Shown here one piece after another: positions 45,440 to 55,726 of a DNA stretch of 64,000 nt. The stretch is from Microbulbifer variabilis ATCC 700307 (GTDB lineage Bacteria > Pseudomonadota > Gammaproteobacteria > Pseudomonadales > Cellvibrionaceae), in assembly GCF_000380565.1 (NCBI RefSeq), contig NZ_AQYJ01000027.1, positions 434,001 to 498,000 on the forward strand. The letters run 5' to 3'. Within the stretch, counting starts at the first letter, position 1. Each line of letters begins with the position of its first letter. The notes under the pieces were generated by a model, which was given only the letters and a program-made list of their open reading frames with translations, was not told where the DNA came from and made no database searches. The translations under genes were made by a program, and so were the position numbers.

Positions 45440-45622
45440 TCAGGCCGGCTTATTCCTATGGGAAACTGCCGCTTGTTCTTTCCTTTCCTGCTCCGCCACT
45501 GCCTTTTCCACATTGTTTTGAACCAGGCGATAAAAATAGAATGCCATCAGGAATATAAACCCGATTACGGCCAGGCTGAGCAAGCCGGAAAAGCTGGTAA
45601 ATAGATCAATTAAGGCATCCAT
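45440..45622 (-). CDS. DUF3149 small membrane protein
   Basis: A 60-residue protein with a single membrane helix (GLLSLAVIGFIFLMAFYFYRLV) after the start MDALIDLFTSFS, the compact pattern of DUF3149. A charged tail follows (EKAVAEQERKEQAAVSHRN). GGAGAG is placed correctly before ATG 45622. Function is unknown. It appears monocistronic. Confidence 0.75.
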   Translation of the reverse strand: MDALIDLFTSFSGLLSLAVIGFIFLMAFYFYRLVQNNVEKAVAEQERKEQAAVSHRNKPA

Positions 45623-45727
45623 CTTTCTCTCCAGTACGCCAATGCTTCACCTATATAGTCTATGGGCCTGGGAAGTAAGTCTCTTGACCTAAATCAACCG
45701 GAATTGAGTTAATTCAATAAGGGAATC

Positions 45728-45958
45728 TTAAAGTGCCAGGCCCAAGATCAGGCAGATTATGGCCGCTCCCAGCAACTGATAGAGCTCCTTTTCTTCACGC
45801 CAGTTGGGTAAGAGCAAAAACAACGCCACTGGTGGTAAAAACAGGGCAAGGAAGCCCGCTAGAGGCCCATCAGAAAAGCAGATATACAGGAGCCGCCCCC
45901 AGGCTATAGCGGCAAATGCCAAAGCAAAGACTATTAGGATTGCACTAACAGGCAGCAT
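45728..45958 (-). CDS. Small membrane protein of unknown function
   Basis: A ~76-residue hydrophobic protein from ATG 45958 with three membrane-like stretches (AILIVFALAFAAIAWGRLLYI, LAGFLALFLPPVALFLLL, LLGAAIICLILGLAL) and a charged turn (PNWREEKELYQ). ATG 45970 and further upstream codons are alternatives; none has a convincing ribosome site. I recognise no family. It is divergent from the aminopeptidase gene. Confidence 0.55.
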   Translation of the reverse strand: MLPVSAILIVFALAFAAIAWGRLLYICFSDGPLAGFLALFLPPVALFLLLPNWREEKELYQLLGAAIICLILGLAL

Positions 45959-46038
45959 GCTATAACCCATTGAAGGTCTGTAGGAAGCTGGATAGATCCA
46001 CAGGCACGATACTAAACAAAAAGGAAAATAGGACAAAA

Positions 46039-47232
46039 GTGTATATCAGCATTGGAGCCTTAAGGTCAGTATTAAGCGCTTATGGCAGGCATATTTGGCT
46101 GTTAGTCATCACATTGTTTCTTTGTGGTTGTGAGACGGTGGGGTATTACGCTCAAGCTGCTGCGGGTCAGTTGCGGATTCTGTCCGCGCGACAGCCAATT
46201 GAAAAAGTGGTACAGCAGCCCGGCACTAGTGAAAAGCTGAGGCGACAGTTAATGTTGGTGCAGGAGATACGGGCCTATGCTGCCCAGCAGTTGAATTTAC
46301 CAGTTGGTCAAGCTTACAGCTCTTATGTACAGCTGGAAGATCAGTATCCCATCTGGAATGTCTTGGCTGCTCCTGAATTTTCTTTAACCCCAAAACGCTG
46401 GTGCTACCCTGTTGCTGGTTGCGCCAGCTATCGAGGTTATTTTCGTAAGTCTGCTGCAATTGCAAAAGTTAATAGTCTAAGGGCGCAGGGTTACGATACT
46501 TATCTGGGGCCGGTACCTGCATATAGCACCCTTGGCTGGTTTGATGACCCAGTACTCTCTAGTTTTGTAAATTGGTCACCAGAGAGATTAGCCGGATTGC
46601 TATTCCATGAACTGGCACACAGGCGTGTATATATTTCTGGTGATACACAATTCAATGAAAGTTTCGCAACTGCCGTCTCGGAACTTGCTCTACCGGGTTG
46701 GCTTGCCAGCCAGGGCCTGACCGGTTCAGCTACCCAAGCCCGTGCCGAGACAATGGCCGTGCGTCAATTGATGAATATGGCGCGCAAGCAGCTCGAACCC
46801 ATTTATAAATCCCCTGAACCGGATAGTTTTAAGCTCGAACAAAAAAATTTAGTGCTTTCACGTCTGCGCCAGTGCTATCGGAAAATATCCGTAAGTTGGC
46901 CCAATCCAGCACGCTACCAGGCGTATATAGAAAAAGCTAACAATGCCACTTTAGCCCTGGCCGCTGAATATGAATCCCAAGTTCCCGCTTTCAAGCAGTT
47001 GTATATAGAAAGTGGTGACTGGGAGGTCTTTTATAATGCGGCACAGAGGTTGGGAGATTTGGATAAAATGGATCGTGAAGCGAGCTTATACAAGCTGGGG
47101 GAAGAATATCGCCGAACACACTTGGGAAGAAACCAAGAAAATTTTACTGAAGGAAAGAAGTGTATGGAAAGTGATGAGCAATATTTATTTTTATTGAATA
47201 CTTATTTTTCAAATAATTTACGATCAATATAA
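46039..47232 (+). CDS. Predicted zinc aminopeptidase, lipoprotein (COG4324 type)
   Basis: From GTG 46039 (AGGA 5 bp upstream) the 397-residue protein has a signal ending in the lipobox LFLCGC. The body resembles the predicted aminopeptidases of COG4324: FDDPVLSSFVNWSPERLAGLLFHELAH with HExxH, RRVYISGDTQFNESFATAVSELAL with the downstream Asn-Glu pair, and a C-terminal stretch on NNATLALAAEYESQVPAFKQLY. The earlier TTG frame to 45970 overlaps the divergent small gene and lacks a signal. Substrate is unknown. Composition becomes AT-rich toward its 3' end. Confidence 0.8.
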   Translation: MYISIGALRSVLSAYGRHIWLLVITLFLCGCETVGYYAQAAAGQLRILSARQPIEKVVQQPGTSEKLRRQLMLVQEIRAYAAQQLNLPVGQAYSSYVQLEDQYPIWNVLAAPEFSLTPKRWCYPVAGCASYRGYFRKSAAIAKVNSLRAQGYDTYLGPVPAYSTLGWFDDPVLSSFVNWSPERLAGLLFHELAHRRVYISGDTQFNESFATAVSELALPGWLASQGLTGSATQARAETMAVRQLMNMARKQLEPIYKSPEPDSFKLEQKNLVLSRLRQCYRKISVSWPNPARYQAYIEKANNATLALAAEYESQVPAFKQLYIESGDWEVFYNAAQRLGDLDKMDREASLYKLGEEYRRTHLGRNQENFTEGKKCMESDEQYLFLLNTYFSNNLRSI

Positions 47233-47437
47233 AATAATCTACTGAATAAAAAATTAGATTTCTTTGGTTACGCTACACAAATAGTCTTTTGATGACACCC
47301 TGTGTGTTTGCGTATTGTGACAGCCAATATCAAAAGCCTGGTTGTTTAATATGGTTCTATGTTTATATATCCTAGTCTGATTTTAACTGTTCCTTTATAG
47401 TCACTCTCCCAATACCTTCTGTAACCCAATTCTTAAA

Positions 47438-49480
47438 ATGAATAGAATGATGTACCGTAAGTTCCTATCCAGATTTTTACTACTTGGTTGTATTTTATTC
47501 CTATCCGCATGTAGTGGCGGAGGTGGAAGTTCGTCAAAAGATAGTGATAAAGTCCCTGATAGTGGTGAGCAGCCAGAAAATACCGTGAGCTTAACTATCC
47601 AAGGTTATGTGGAGACCGCAAGCTATACAGGCGTTGAAGTAAAATTCCATGTAGGTGAGAGCTATTTCCATGGATTGGTTGATGCATTTGGTAATTACTC
47701 CATAAATATTGAAGTTGACGAATCCAGAATCCATAGTTTTGTGAAGGGGGAAGCCATTTTCCCTAGTGAAAGTGGCATTAGGCTTGTCAGCTTACTCGGT
47801 TCCGTAGAATCTTTAATAGAGAAAGCAGGCGAGGATCAGATTCTAGTGCGCTCTGAGCTTCTGGATGTGAATATTACCAGTCTCTCAACAGCCCTATCTG
47901 CAGTTTTAGAAATTAATAATAATGGCCCTGTCAAATCCAGCTCACAATTTGATTTGGCTTACCATAGTATGGAAGCTTCTGTAGTATTTGCTATTGCAAC
48001 ATATGTTAAGATTTTAATTGATAATCCACTCCCTTTGGAGGAGGCAGGCATTGCGTTGCCTGAAGAGGCCGCTGACACGTATGAGCTAGCTACAAATTAT
48101 AGCTTAGCTTCTCTTTATGTTGCGAGAGCCAGTGAAAATTTTCCGGATCTATTTGAGAAAACTAAAAAGAATATATCTCGTGATATAAATTTGTTGGCCT
48201 CTTCACCATCTGAACACTCTCCTATTGCTGATACTTACTACCTGCCATCAATAGGGATGAGACTAGTATTAAGGGAAGATGGCACAGGTGAAGTTAACGG
48301 TGTCATGGATTATGCAGCTATAACTTGGTTACAAACTAATGATGGTATCCTTTTGGAAGGGGCGGATTTGATAGAAAGTTCTTACTATGATGAATTTAAT
48401 TCAGCCTACGAAGAAATACACTTAATAATTAATAAAATTAATTGGTTATCTGAAAATTCTATTGCAGATTCTATTGTTATTGAGGCAATGGAATATACAC
48501 ATTATCCAGATGGGCAATACCAGGACAATGAATTCTTAGATCGAACAAATATGAGTTTTGCGATCCGATCTTCAGGGGTGGTTCCTGTCTCTGGCGCGAT
48601 TGAATTAGGTAAGCTATACAGCCTTCCTGTAGTAACAACACCTGGAGAAATCATTGATCCTATAGTTGAAATTTCCCCCCAGCATATAGTGCGAGCCTTA
48701 GATATGCAATTTCATGGTAAGTATGAAAGTGGCGGGAGCGTTGATATTACTATACCAGAGATTAGCGGAAACGGAGAGTTATCCGAAGTTGATCTATCTG
48801 GGCTTTGGTACTTGGAGGATAATTACCAGCTGGTAGTGGAGATGCCAAGTGGACTTAAATTAACCTATATGTTTTTAGATTATAAATATAGAAATCTGAC
48901 GTGGGTTTTTATTCTAGAAGAGACCGGTGAAAGCAAAAGAGTAAAGTTTTATACGGATTTTGTTCAAGATTCAACTGGATGGAAAGAAGATGAAATTGCA
49001 GGAATCTACCAGGTAAGTGGTCCGATGCAAAATTTTCGGTGGCCATCGGATTATTATTGGTTCGAATTAAATGCTGATGGAACGGTAGAAGTAGTTAGCA
49101 TGTTTGATTCTAATCTTAGTGGAAGTTTAGAGGAAAATGAAATAAATACATATCCAGGTTTATGGAAGCTAAATGGCAATAATAATGTAACAATTAGACA
49201 TTACTTGAAGCGAGATGGTGGATTTTGTATCCCTGATTCTTGGGATCCGACTAGTATTGAGAGTTGTCACCTTTATCGAGAGCGTGAATGGGGAATTTAT
49301 AACATTAGCAAAAGTAGCAACTTTCGCATGAAGAAAAAATTGCGGATCTTTGATGATTATCGGCGTGATATAATTCCTGATTTATCCGATATTGGTGGTC
49401 ACCTATTAAGGTCATCTCTTATTTATCATTCGGAGATGAAAAAAATAGCTGAAAGGCCAATAAAAATCCCCCAAAAATAA
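47438..49480 (+). CDS. Large putative lipoprotein of unknown function
   Basis: A 680-residue protein starting with a lipoprotein signal, FLLLGCILFLSAC, and a Gly/Ser stretch (SGGGGSSSKDSD). A bacterial beta-sandwich-like region follows (VSLTIQGYVETASYTGVEVKF, GLVDAFGNYSINIEVDESRI). I recognise no named family for the rest; the later part (YYLPSIGMRLVLREDGTGEVNG, YWFELNADGTVEVVSMF) has two similar beta-rich segments, suggesting repeated domains. It is strongly AT-rich against the rest of the window and ends at its own terminator near an IS30 remnant, suggesting acquired DNA. Cell-surface or periplasmic location is inferred. Confidence 0.75.
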   Translation: MNRMMYRKFLSRFLLLGCILFLSACSGGGGSSSKDSDKVPDSGEQPENTVSLTIQGYVETASYTGVEVKFHVGESYFHGLVDAFGNYSINIEVDESRIHSFVKGEAIFPSESGIRLVSLLGSVESLIEKAGEDQILVRSELLDVNITSLSTALSAVLEINNNGPVKSSSQFDLAYHSMEASVVFAIATYVKILIDNPLPLEEAGIALPEEAADTYELATNYSLASLYVARASENFPDLFEKTKKNISRDINLLASSPSEHSPIADTYYLPSIGMRLVLREDGTGEVNGVMDYAAITWLQTNDGILLEGADLIESSYYDEFNSAYEEIHLIINKINWLSENSIADSIVIEAMEYTHYPDGQYQDNEFLDRTNMSFAIRSSGVVPVSGAIELGKLYSLPVVTTPGEIIDPIVEISPQHIVRALDMQFHGKYESGGSVDITIPEISGNGELSEVDLSGLWYLEDNYQLVVEMPSGLKLTYMFLDYKYRNLTWVFILEETGESKRVKFYTDFVQDSTGWKEDEIAGIYQVSGPMQNFRWPSDYYWFELNADGTVEVVSMFDSNLSGSLEENEINTYPGLWKLNGNNNVTIRHYLKRDGGFCIPDSWDPTSIESCHLYREREWGIYNISKSSNFRMKKKLRIFDDYRRDIIPDLSDIGGHLLRSSLIYHSEMKKIAERPIKIPQK

Positions 49481-49488
49481 ATTTTTTT

Positions 49489-49516
49489 AGGCATCAAGTG
49501 TTTGATGCCTTTTTTA
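49489..49516 (+). terminator. Rho-independent terminator after the large lipoprotein gene
   Basis: AGGCATCAA (49489-49497) pairs with TTGATGCCT (49502-49510) around GTGT, followed by T residues to 49516. Confidence 0.88.
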
Positions 49517-49594
49517 TCTGTCTTTTAGCAGGTCGTACCTATTTTGTCAGTCTACCCTGACTTTCCCGATGCTGGATTTTTAAAAATTAATAAT

Positions 49595-50006
49595 TGGTTT
49601 CGTATAATTGGCAAAGGTTATAGTAATACTTTGGGCACCATTGTAGATCGTAAGACAGCGGAGTGAGTTGCTCAAGCTATCATTGCACTACTTGATCGTA
49701 TAAATACTTAGTACACACCATTATGGTCGATAATGGAAAAGAATTTGCTCCGCACGAGAAGATTAGTGGGTAGTTGATTTGGCGGTCTATTTTGCGCATC
49801 TGTATGCATCTTGGGTGAGAGGCCTGAACGAGAACACTAATGACTTGCTGCGCTAGTAATTTCCGAAAAATTGTGACTTTAAACTTGTGAGTCAAACAGA
49901 GATTGAGGTGGCTGTTGGACGTTTAAATAATCGTCCCAGAAAAACGTTGGGTTATAAAATTTCTCGGCAGATATTGGGAAAAAATACGGCTACCGCAGCA
50001 GCCTGA
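49595..50006 (+). pseudogene. Decayed IS30-family transposase, C-terminal fragment
   Basis: Joining the frames gives the IS30 catalytic end: WFRIIGKGYSNTLGTIVDRKTAE, IIALLDRIN, IMVDNGKEFAPHEKISG, AVYFAHLYASWVRGLNENTNDLLR, then KNCDFKLVSQTEIEV and LNNRPRKTLGYK. DNGKEF and the NENTN region match IS30 transposases. It is broken by a TGA at 49664-49666, further in-frame stops (TAG, then TAG-TAA) and at least two frameshifts. The N-terminal half is missing and I see no terminal inverted repeats. It lies 33 bp past the epd stop on the opposite strand. Confidence 0.88.
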
Positions 50007-50039
50007 GGAAGATGTAGTTTAGAGTTGAGTGCAGGCGAT

Positions 50040-51062
50040 TCAAACTCTGGGTGTTTTCGTAATTATATGCGCCACATCTAACATCCGATTAGCAAATCCC
50101 CACTCATTATCAAACCAGATTAAAATCTTTACTAATTTGTCACCGGCAACCCGTGTCTGGCTGGCATCAATAATTCCTGAGCGAGGGTCGTGGTTAAAGT
50201 CGCAAGAGGCAAGTGGTTCTTCGGTGAAGCCGAGGACGCCTTTGAATTCTGTTGCGGCTATGGACTTCAGCAAAGCATTCACTTCAATTTGACTTACATT
50301 CTTTTGTAATTGAACAGACAGATCAATGGCGGAGACATTGACTGTGGGTACGCGCATAGCCTGGGCTTCAAATTTTCCATATAAATGCGGCAATATGCGT
50401 TCGATACCTCGGGCAAGAGCCGTATCGACAGGAATTATTGAGGTAACGGCGGACCGTGTTTTTCTCAAATCGGTGTGATGGTAGGCATCGCTTACTGGCT
50501 GGTCGTTCATGGCGGAGTGGATTGTGGTTAAAACCCCAGCTTCAATACCAAATGCCCGGTCGAGTGCCGCGATCACTGGCACGCTGCAATTTGTAGTGCA
50601 GGAGGCTGCAGAAATAATAGTTTCGGAGCCGTTTAGAGTGTGGTCGTTGATGCCGTAGACAATAGTGGCATCTACATCGCGGCTGGCAGGTTGGGAAAAT
50701 AAAACTTTTTTTGCCCCAGTGGCCAAGTGGGTTTCGGCGTGCTTACGCTCCTTATAACTGCCTGTACACTCGAGCACGATATCGACTCTTTCCTGCTTCC
50801 AATTTAGATCTTCAAGCTGTTCGTGGTGTGTCACCGCAATGCGATCACCATTGACCACCAAAATGTCATTTTCCACCGAGACTTCACCGGCAAAACGCCC
50901 ATGTACGGAATCGTACTTTGTCAGGTGTCCAATAGTGGCGCAGTCAGCCAGCTCGTTAATAGCGACAATCTGTAGGTTATCTCGGGCACCGGATTCATAA
51001 AGAGCACGCAGAACAGAGCGGCCGATACGGCCATAACCATTGATAGCGAGTCGGGTTGTCAT
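50040..51062 (-). CDS. epd: Erythrose-4-phosphate dehydrogenase
   Basis: An NAD-dependent dehydrogenase of the GAPDH fold that makes 4-phosphoerythronate for pyridoxal phosphate synthesis. From ATG 51062 the 340-residue protein has [20 protein letters not shown] (NAD loop), the catalytic SAASCTTNC and the Epd-type [17 protein letters not shown], which differs from [14 protein letters not shown] closes it. The frame runs upstream to 51119. It follows tkt by 87 bp on the same strand. pgk and fba, its usual followers, are not here; an IS30 remnant is. Confidence 0.9.
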   Translation of the reverse strand: MTTRLAINGYGRIGRSVLRALYESGARDNLQIVAINELADCATIGHLTKYDSVHGRFAGEVSVENDILVVNGDRIAVTHHEQLEDLNWKQERVDIVLECTGSYKERKHAETHLATGAKKVLFSQPASRDVDATIVYGINDHTLNGSETIISAASCTTNCSVPVIAALDRAFGIEAGVLTTIHSAMNDQPVSDAYHHTDLRKTRSAVTSIIPVDTALARGIERILPHLYGKFEAQAMRVPTVNVSAIDLSVQLQKNVSQIEVNALLKSIAATEFKGVLGFTEEPLASCDFNHDPRSGIIDASQTRVAGDKLVKILIWFDNEWGFANRMLDVAHIITKTPRV

Positions 51063-51149
51063 AGCAGTACTGCCAGATAGGAATTGTGGAAGGTACCGAG
51101 CGCTCCCTGCGGTAAACAATAGCAGGGAGCGACCAGCTAGCGCGCTGAG

Positions 51150-53150
51150 TTACTTCACCAGCTTCTCGACGGTTGCGGCTACGTTGTCTACGGTAAAGCC
51201 GAAGTGTTGCATCAGCTCGCCGCCCGGAGCGGATTCTCCGAAGGTGTTCATACCGATAATCTCGCCATCAAAGCCAATGAACTTGTACCAATAGTCTTTA
51301 TGGCTGGCTTCAACCGCTACACGAGCACGCACAGCAGAGGGCAATACAGATTCGCGATAAGATTCATCCTGTTCCATAAAGGCTTCCGCGCAAGGCATGG
51401 AAACTACGCGAACATTCTTGCCGGCGAGCTTTTCCTGTGCGGCCATGGCCAACTCGACTTCAGAACCGGTAGCAATAATGATTGCTTCGGGAGTGCCTTC
51501 ACAGTCGGAAAGTACGTAGCCACCTTTTTCAATCTGCGCCAGCTGTGCGGCATTGCGCGCTTGAGGAGCCAGCCCCTGACGGCTGAATACCAGGGTGCTG
51601 GGGCCTTCTTTGCGCGCGATAGCCATCTTCCAGCTCACGGCGGATTCAGTGGCATCGCAGGGGCGCCAAGTGTGTAGGTTCGGGGTGGAGCGCAAGGCGC
51701 TAAGCTGTTCTACAGGCTGGTGGGTAGGGCCGTCTTCGCCTAGGCCGATCGAGTCATGTGTGTAGACGAAGATAACACGCTGCTTCATCAGTGCGGCCAT
51801 ACGTACGGCATTGCGCGCATATTCCATGAACATTAGGAAGGTTGCGCCATAAGGTACGAAACCTCCGTGCAAGGCGATACCGTTCATCATGGCGCTCATG
51901 CCGAACTCACGCACACCGTAGTAGACATAGTTACCGGAGGCATCTTCTGCGCTCACACCCTTGGAGCCAGACCAAATAGTGAGGTTGGAGCCTGCCAGGT
52001 CGGCAGAGCCGCCGAGGATCTCGGGTAGCAACGGGCCATAGGCATTGAGTGCATTCTGGCTCGCCTTTCGTGAAGCAATTTTCTGCGCGTCTTCCTGGCA
52101 CTGTTTAATGTAATCATCGGCTTTCACCAGAAAGTCTGCCGGCAGTTCGCCACTCATACGGCGCTCGAATTCGGCGGCCAGCTCAGGGAATTCTTCTCGG
52201 TAGTCAGTCAGGATGTCTTTCCACTCGTCTTCCTGAGCTTCACCTTTGGCTTTTCCATCCCAACCGGCATAGATACCTTCGGGGACTTCGAAAGGTGCGT
52301 GGGCCCAGCCAATGGTCTCGCGCACCAGTGCGATTTCGTCGTCACCTAGGGGGGCACCGTGGCATTCTTCGCGGCCCTGTTTATTTGGCGAACCGAAACC
52401 GATAACCGTTTTACAGCAAATGATGGTGGGCTTGTCGGTAACTGAGCGGGCCTTCTCAATTGCAGCTTTGATCGCGGCTGCATCATGGCCATCTACATTG
52501 GGGATTACGTGCCAGCCATAGGATTCGAAGCGTTTGGGTGTGTCGTCGGTAAACCAGCCTTCCACTTCGCCATCGATGGAGATGCCGTTATCGTCATAGA
52601 AGGCGATCAGTTTGCCCAGGCCCAGAGTGCCGGCTAAGGAGCACGCTTCATGGGAGACACCCTCCATCAGACAGCCGTCGCCCATAAACACATAGGTGTG
52701 ATGGTCAACCAGTTCATAACCGGGGCGGTTAAATTGGGCTGCCAGTACTTTCTCTGCCAGAGCCATGCCCACCGCATTGGTTATACCCTGGCCGAGCGGG
52801 CCGGTAGTGGTCTCGACGCCAGGCGCATAACCGTATTCCGGGTGGCCCGGAGTCTTGGAATGCATTTGGCGGAAGTTTTTCAGCTCCTCAATCGGCAGGT
52901 CGTAGCCGGAAAGATGCAGCAATGAGTACAGCAGCATGGAGCCATGGCCATTGGAGAGCACGAAGCGGTCGCGGTCGGCCCACTCAGGGTTTGCCGGGTT
53001 GTGCTTCAGGTAGTCATTCCATAAGACTTCGGCGATATCTGCCATACCCATAGGCGCACCTGGGTGGCCGCTGTTGGCTTTCTGGACCGCATCCATGGAC
53101 AGGGCGCGAATGGCGTTGGCCATGTCTGTGCGAGAGGGGGTAGAAGACAT
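51150..53150 (-). CDS. tkt: Transketolase
   Basis: The thiamine-diphosphate enzyme of the non-oxidative pentose phosphate pathway, which also supplies erythrose-4-P, the substrate of the next gene epd. The 666-residue protein from ATG 53150 ([21 protein letters not shown]) has [38 protein letters not shown], the cofactor motif [19 protein letters not shown] and [19 protein letters not shown]. The frame is open 48 codons upstream without homology. Length matches E. coli TktA. Confidence 0.97.
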   Translation of the reverse strand: MSSTPSRTDMANAIRALSMDAVQKANSGHPGAPMGMADIAEVLWNDYLKHNPANPEWADRDRFVLSNGHGSMLLYSLLHLSGYDLPIEELKNFRQMHSKTPGHPEYGYAPGVETTTGPLGQGITNAVGMALAEKVLAAQFNRPGYELVDHHTYVFMGDGCLMEGVSHEACSLAGTLGLGKLIAFYDDNGISIDGEVEGWFTDDTPKRFESYGWHVIPNVDGHDAAAIKAAIEKARSVTDKPTIICCKTVIGFGSPNKQGREECHGAPLGDDEIALVRETIGWAHAPFEVPEGIYAGWDGKAKGEAQEDEWKDILTDYREEFPELAAEFERRMSGELPADFLVKADDYIKQCQEDAQKIASRKASQNALNAYGPLLPEILGGSADLAGSNLTIWSGSKGVSAEDASGNYVYYGVREFGMSAMMNGIALHGGFVPYGATFLMFMEYARNAVRMAALMKQRVIFVYTHDSIGLGEDGPTHQPVEQLSALRSTPNLHTWRPCDATESAVSWKMAIARKEGPSTLVFSRQGLAPQARNAAQLAQIEKGGYVLSDCEGTPEAIIIATGSEVELAMAAQEKLAGKNVRVVSMPCAEAFMEQDESYRESVLPSAVRARVAVEASHKDYWYKFIGFDGEIIGMNTFGESAPGGELMQHFGFTVDNVAATVEKLVK

Positions 53151-53334
53151 AGGAAGAGCTCTCTGATTTTCGGGTAGGCCGCGGTACCGCTCTCTTGGCA
53201 GCTTCCGCGAGGACAAAATGGGGGCGTATTTTCCCGTAAAGACCTGCCCCACGCAAAGGCTTGCCGGAAAAATTGCCACCAAGTACAGCAGCAATTTTCC
53301 TAATCTGGGTTCTGGAATTGCCTAAAAGTATCTA

Positions 53335-53380
53335 CATCAAAATAATTTTATGGAGCTATATCAAAATCTTTTGATATAGC
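53335..53380. promoter_or_regulatory. Operator-like palindrome(s) before the ArsR/methyltransferase regulator
   Basis: GCTATATCAAAA (53355-53366) and TTTTGATATAGC (53369-53380) are perfect inverted halves with two bases between. Just upstream a weaker copy, CATCAAAATAATTTTATGG (53335-53353), shares the TCAAAA half-site. They end 26 bp before ATG 53407 and would cover its promoter; they lie in the divergent tkt/regulator region. Autoregulation by the adjacent ArsR protein is inferred. Confidence 0.7.
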
Positions 53381-53406
53381 ATCTTGTGCCTGCTAGACTC
53401 GTCCCC

Positions 53407-54363
53407 ATGTCTGAATCCCAGCCCACCTTTGAATCCGGTCCCGGTGCGGAAATTTCGCAGCTGGCGATGACCTTAAAGGCTGCAGGAGATCCCCTGCGAC
53501 TTGAGATATTGCGTCTACTCAGTCAAGACTCCTACAGTGTGCTGGAATTGTGTCGAATTTTTGATCTGCGCCAACCCGCCTTGAGCCACCACCTAAAAGT
53601 CCTTGCCCAAGCTGGGCTGGTGACTAAGCGCCGCGAAGGTAACAACATCTTTTACCGGCGCACGGGGGGCACCCCGCTACTCGAGCAGTTATTTGTGAAT
53701 CTGGATCTTCTGTCATTGTCCGATGAACGGGCCCAGTCGGTAGCGCGAATTTCTGAGGAGCGGGCTGAGGCTTCACGCCGTTTCTTTGCCGATTACGGTA
53801 ACCGGTTCCGCGAGCAACAGGAGCTGATCGCTAGCTACAGCGTTTATGGACCACAGGTGGCCCAACTGCTTATTTCTGGGCGCCACGCATTGGAAGTGGG
53901 CCCAGGTGAAGGCGAGTTTTTGCAGGAACTATCCCTGCGTTTTGGCACGGTAACGGCTCTGGACCTGTCATCAGCTATGTTGGAGCGTGCCCAGGCTTTT
54001 GCCGATGAGCAGGGGCTGGCCAATATTGAGTTTGTCTGCAGCGATACACGTGCCGCCGCGGCGCGCCCGGCAAGTGCGGATACCATCGTGGTAAATATGG
54101 TGCTGCATCACACCCCAGATCCCGCGCAGATCTTTCATGATTTGCAGAGCGCGTTAAAAACTGGCGGCCAGTTGTTGGTGGCTGAATTGCAAGAGCACGG
54201 TCAGGACTGGGCCAGGGAGGCCTGTGGTGATCTATGGCTGGGCTTTACCCCGGAGCAATTGAGTGACTGGGCACAGAGTGCCGGGCTGAGGGATGGGCGC
54301 AGTGTATATAGTGCACTGCGTAACGGTTTCCAGATCCAGATACGAGAATTTATAAAACCCTGA
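53407..54363 (+). CDS. ArsR-family regulator fused to a SAM-dependent methyltransferase domain
   Basis: A 318-residue fusion. Residues about 15-100 are a winged helix of ArsR type ([56 protein letters not shown]). Residues about 150-318 are a class I methyltransferase domain ([50 protein letters not shown]). It lies just upstream of metK, the conserved place of this fusion in pseudomonads. A sensor of SAM or S-adenosylhomocysteine controlling the methyl cycle, as described for SahR-type ArsR proteins, is a reasonable inference. GTG 53386 is an alternative start; no clear ribosome site is visible for either. Confidence 0.85.
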   Translation: MSESQPTFESGPGAEISQLAMTLKAAGDPLRLEILRLLSQDSYSVLELCRIFDLRQPALSHHLKVLAQAGLVTKRREGNNIFYRRTGGTPLLEQLFVNLDLLSLSDERAQSVARISEERAEASRRFFADYGNRFREQQELIASYSVYGPQVAQLLISGRHALEVGPGEGEFLQELSLRFGTVTALDLSSAMLERAQAFADEQGLANIEFVCSDTRAAAARPASADTIVVNMVLHHTPDPAQIFHDLQSALKTGGQLLVAELQEHGQDWAREACGDLWLGFTPEQLSDWAQSAGLRDGRSVYSALRNGFQIQIREFIKP

Positions 54364-54434
54364 CGGCGTCTGAACGTATTGTCAGAAGCAGAATTTTACT
54401 AACCGCCCGCGGCGGAATAAATGGAGACTCTCAC

Positions 54435-55655
54435 ATGAGTGAATATAGATTGTTTACATCAGAATCCGTGTCCGAAGGGCATCCGGATAAGATTGCCGAT
54501 CAGATTTCCGACGCGGTACTGGATGCATTGCTGGCCCGCGACAAGCAGGCCCGTGTTGCCTGTGAAACCCTGGTAAAAACCGGGATTGCGGTGATCGCCG
54601 GCGAGATTTCCACTTCTGCCTGGGTGGACCTTGAGGATCTGGTGCGTAAAGTAATCACCGATATCGGCTACACCTCATCCGATGTGGGTTACGATGGCGA
54701 GACTTGTGGTGTGATCAATGTGATCGGCAAGCAGTCTGTAGATATCGCCCAGGGTGTTGACCGTGCCAAACCGGAAGACCAAGGTGCCGGTGATCAGGGC
54801 CTGATGTTTGGCTACGCCACCAATGAAACCCCGACCTTTATGCCGGCGCCTATCTACTACTCCCACCGCCTGGTGGAACGCCAGGCGGAAGCGCGCAAGT
54901 CCGGCCTGCTGCCATGGTTGCGCCCGGATGCCAAGAGTCAGTTGACCTTCCGCTATGACGAACAGGGCCGCCCCTGTGCGATTGATGCTGTTGTTCTTTC
55001 TACTCAGCACAATCCGGATGTCAGCCAGGCTGATTTGCGTGAAGCTGTGATGGAGCTGATCGTACATCACACCCTGCCGGTGGAGTGGCTGCACAAGGAC
55101 ACTAAGTTCCATATCAACCCAACCGGTAACTTTGTTATCGGCGGTCCTGTAGGCGACTGTGGCTTGACTGGCCGTAAAATTATTGTGGATACCTACGGCG
55201 GTTCTGCACGTCACGGTGGTGGAGCTTTCTCCGGTAAGGACCCTTCTAAAGTGGATCGCTCTGCGGCCTACGCCGGTCGATATGTGGCAAAAAATATTGT
55301 CGCTGCGGGCCTGGCCAAGCGCTGTGAAATCCAGGTTTCCTATGCCATCGGTGTAGCTGAGCCCACGTCTGTGGCTATCAATACATTTGGTACCGGCATT
55401 ATTCCAGAAGAGAAACTGGCCGAACTGGTACGTGAGAATTTCGATCTGCGCCCATTTGCTATTTCCAGGTCCTTAGACCTATTGCATCCCATGTATCAGC
55501 TGACAGCGGCTTATGGCCACTTTGGGCGTGATCCTTTCACCCATACCTATAACTGGGTGGACAGTAATGGTCAGGAGCGCAGTGAGACCTTCACCGCTTT
55601 CCCATGGGAAAAAACTGACAAGGTGGATGCCCTGCGCGTCCAGGCCGGACTTTGA
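54435..55655 (+). CDS. metK: S-adenosylmethionine synthase
   Basis: MetK makes S-adenosylmethionine from methionine and ATP. The 406-residue protein has [43 protein letters not shown], the ATP-binding [22 protein letters not shown] and [18 protein letters not shown] precedes ATG 54435. It is the first enzyme gene of the metK-ahcY-metF series, downstream of the regulator at 53407 with a 71-bp gap. Confidence 0.97.
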   Translation: MSEYRLFTSESVSEGHPDKIADQISDAVLDALLARDKQARVACETLVKTGIAVIAGEISTSAWVDLEDLVRKVITDIGYTSSDVGYDGETCGVINVIGKQSVDIAQGVDRAKPEDQGAGDQGLMFGYATNETPTFMPAPIYYSHRLVERQAEARKSGLLPWLRPDAKSQLTFRYDEQGRPCAIDAVVLSTQHNPDVSQADLREAVMELIVHHTLPVEWLHKDTKFHINPTGNFVIGGPVGDCGLTGRKIIVDTYGGSARHGGGAFSGKDPSKVDRSAAYAGRYVAKNIVAAGLAKRCEIQVSYAIGVAEPTSVAINTFGTGIIPEEKLAELVRENFDLRPFAISRSLDLLHPMYQLTAAYGHFGRDPFTHTYNWVDSNGQERSETFTAFPWEKTDKVDALRVQAGL

Positions 55656-55672
55656 TCTCACTTCTTAAGGCG

Positions 55673-55726
55673 GTGGCTCCTATTTCTGAATTGGGAGCTA
55701 CTAAATTGGAGCGATAAAGCTCCAAT
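55673..55726 (+). promoter_or_regulatory. Tandem hairpins with shared arms in the ahcY leader
   Basis: Hairpin 1: GTGGCTCC (55673-55680) with GGAGCTAC (55694-55701, one G-U). Hairpin 2: ATTGGAGC (55705-55712) with GCTCCAAT (55719-55726), perfect. The GGAGC and GCTCC units could also pair across hairpins, giving exclusive folds. ACAATTTTTATTG follows. It does not look like the GC-rich SAH riboswitch. Confidence 0.5.

Noticed and set aside
51204..51677. Plus-strand frame inside tkt
   Set aside because: Shadow of the transketolase gene.
54675..55214. Minus-strand frame inside metK
   Set aside because: Antisense shadow of metK, which has full family motifs.
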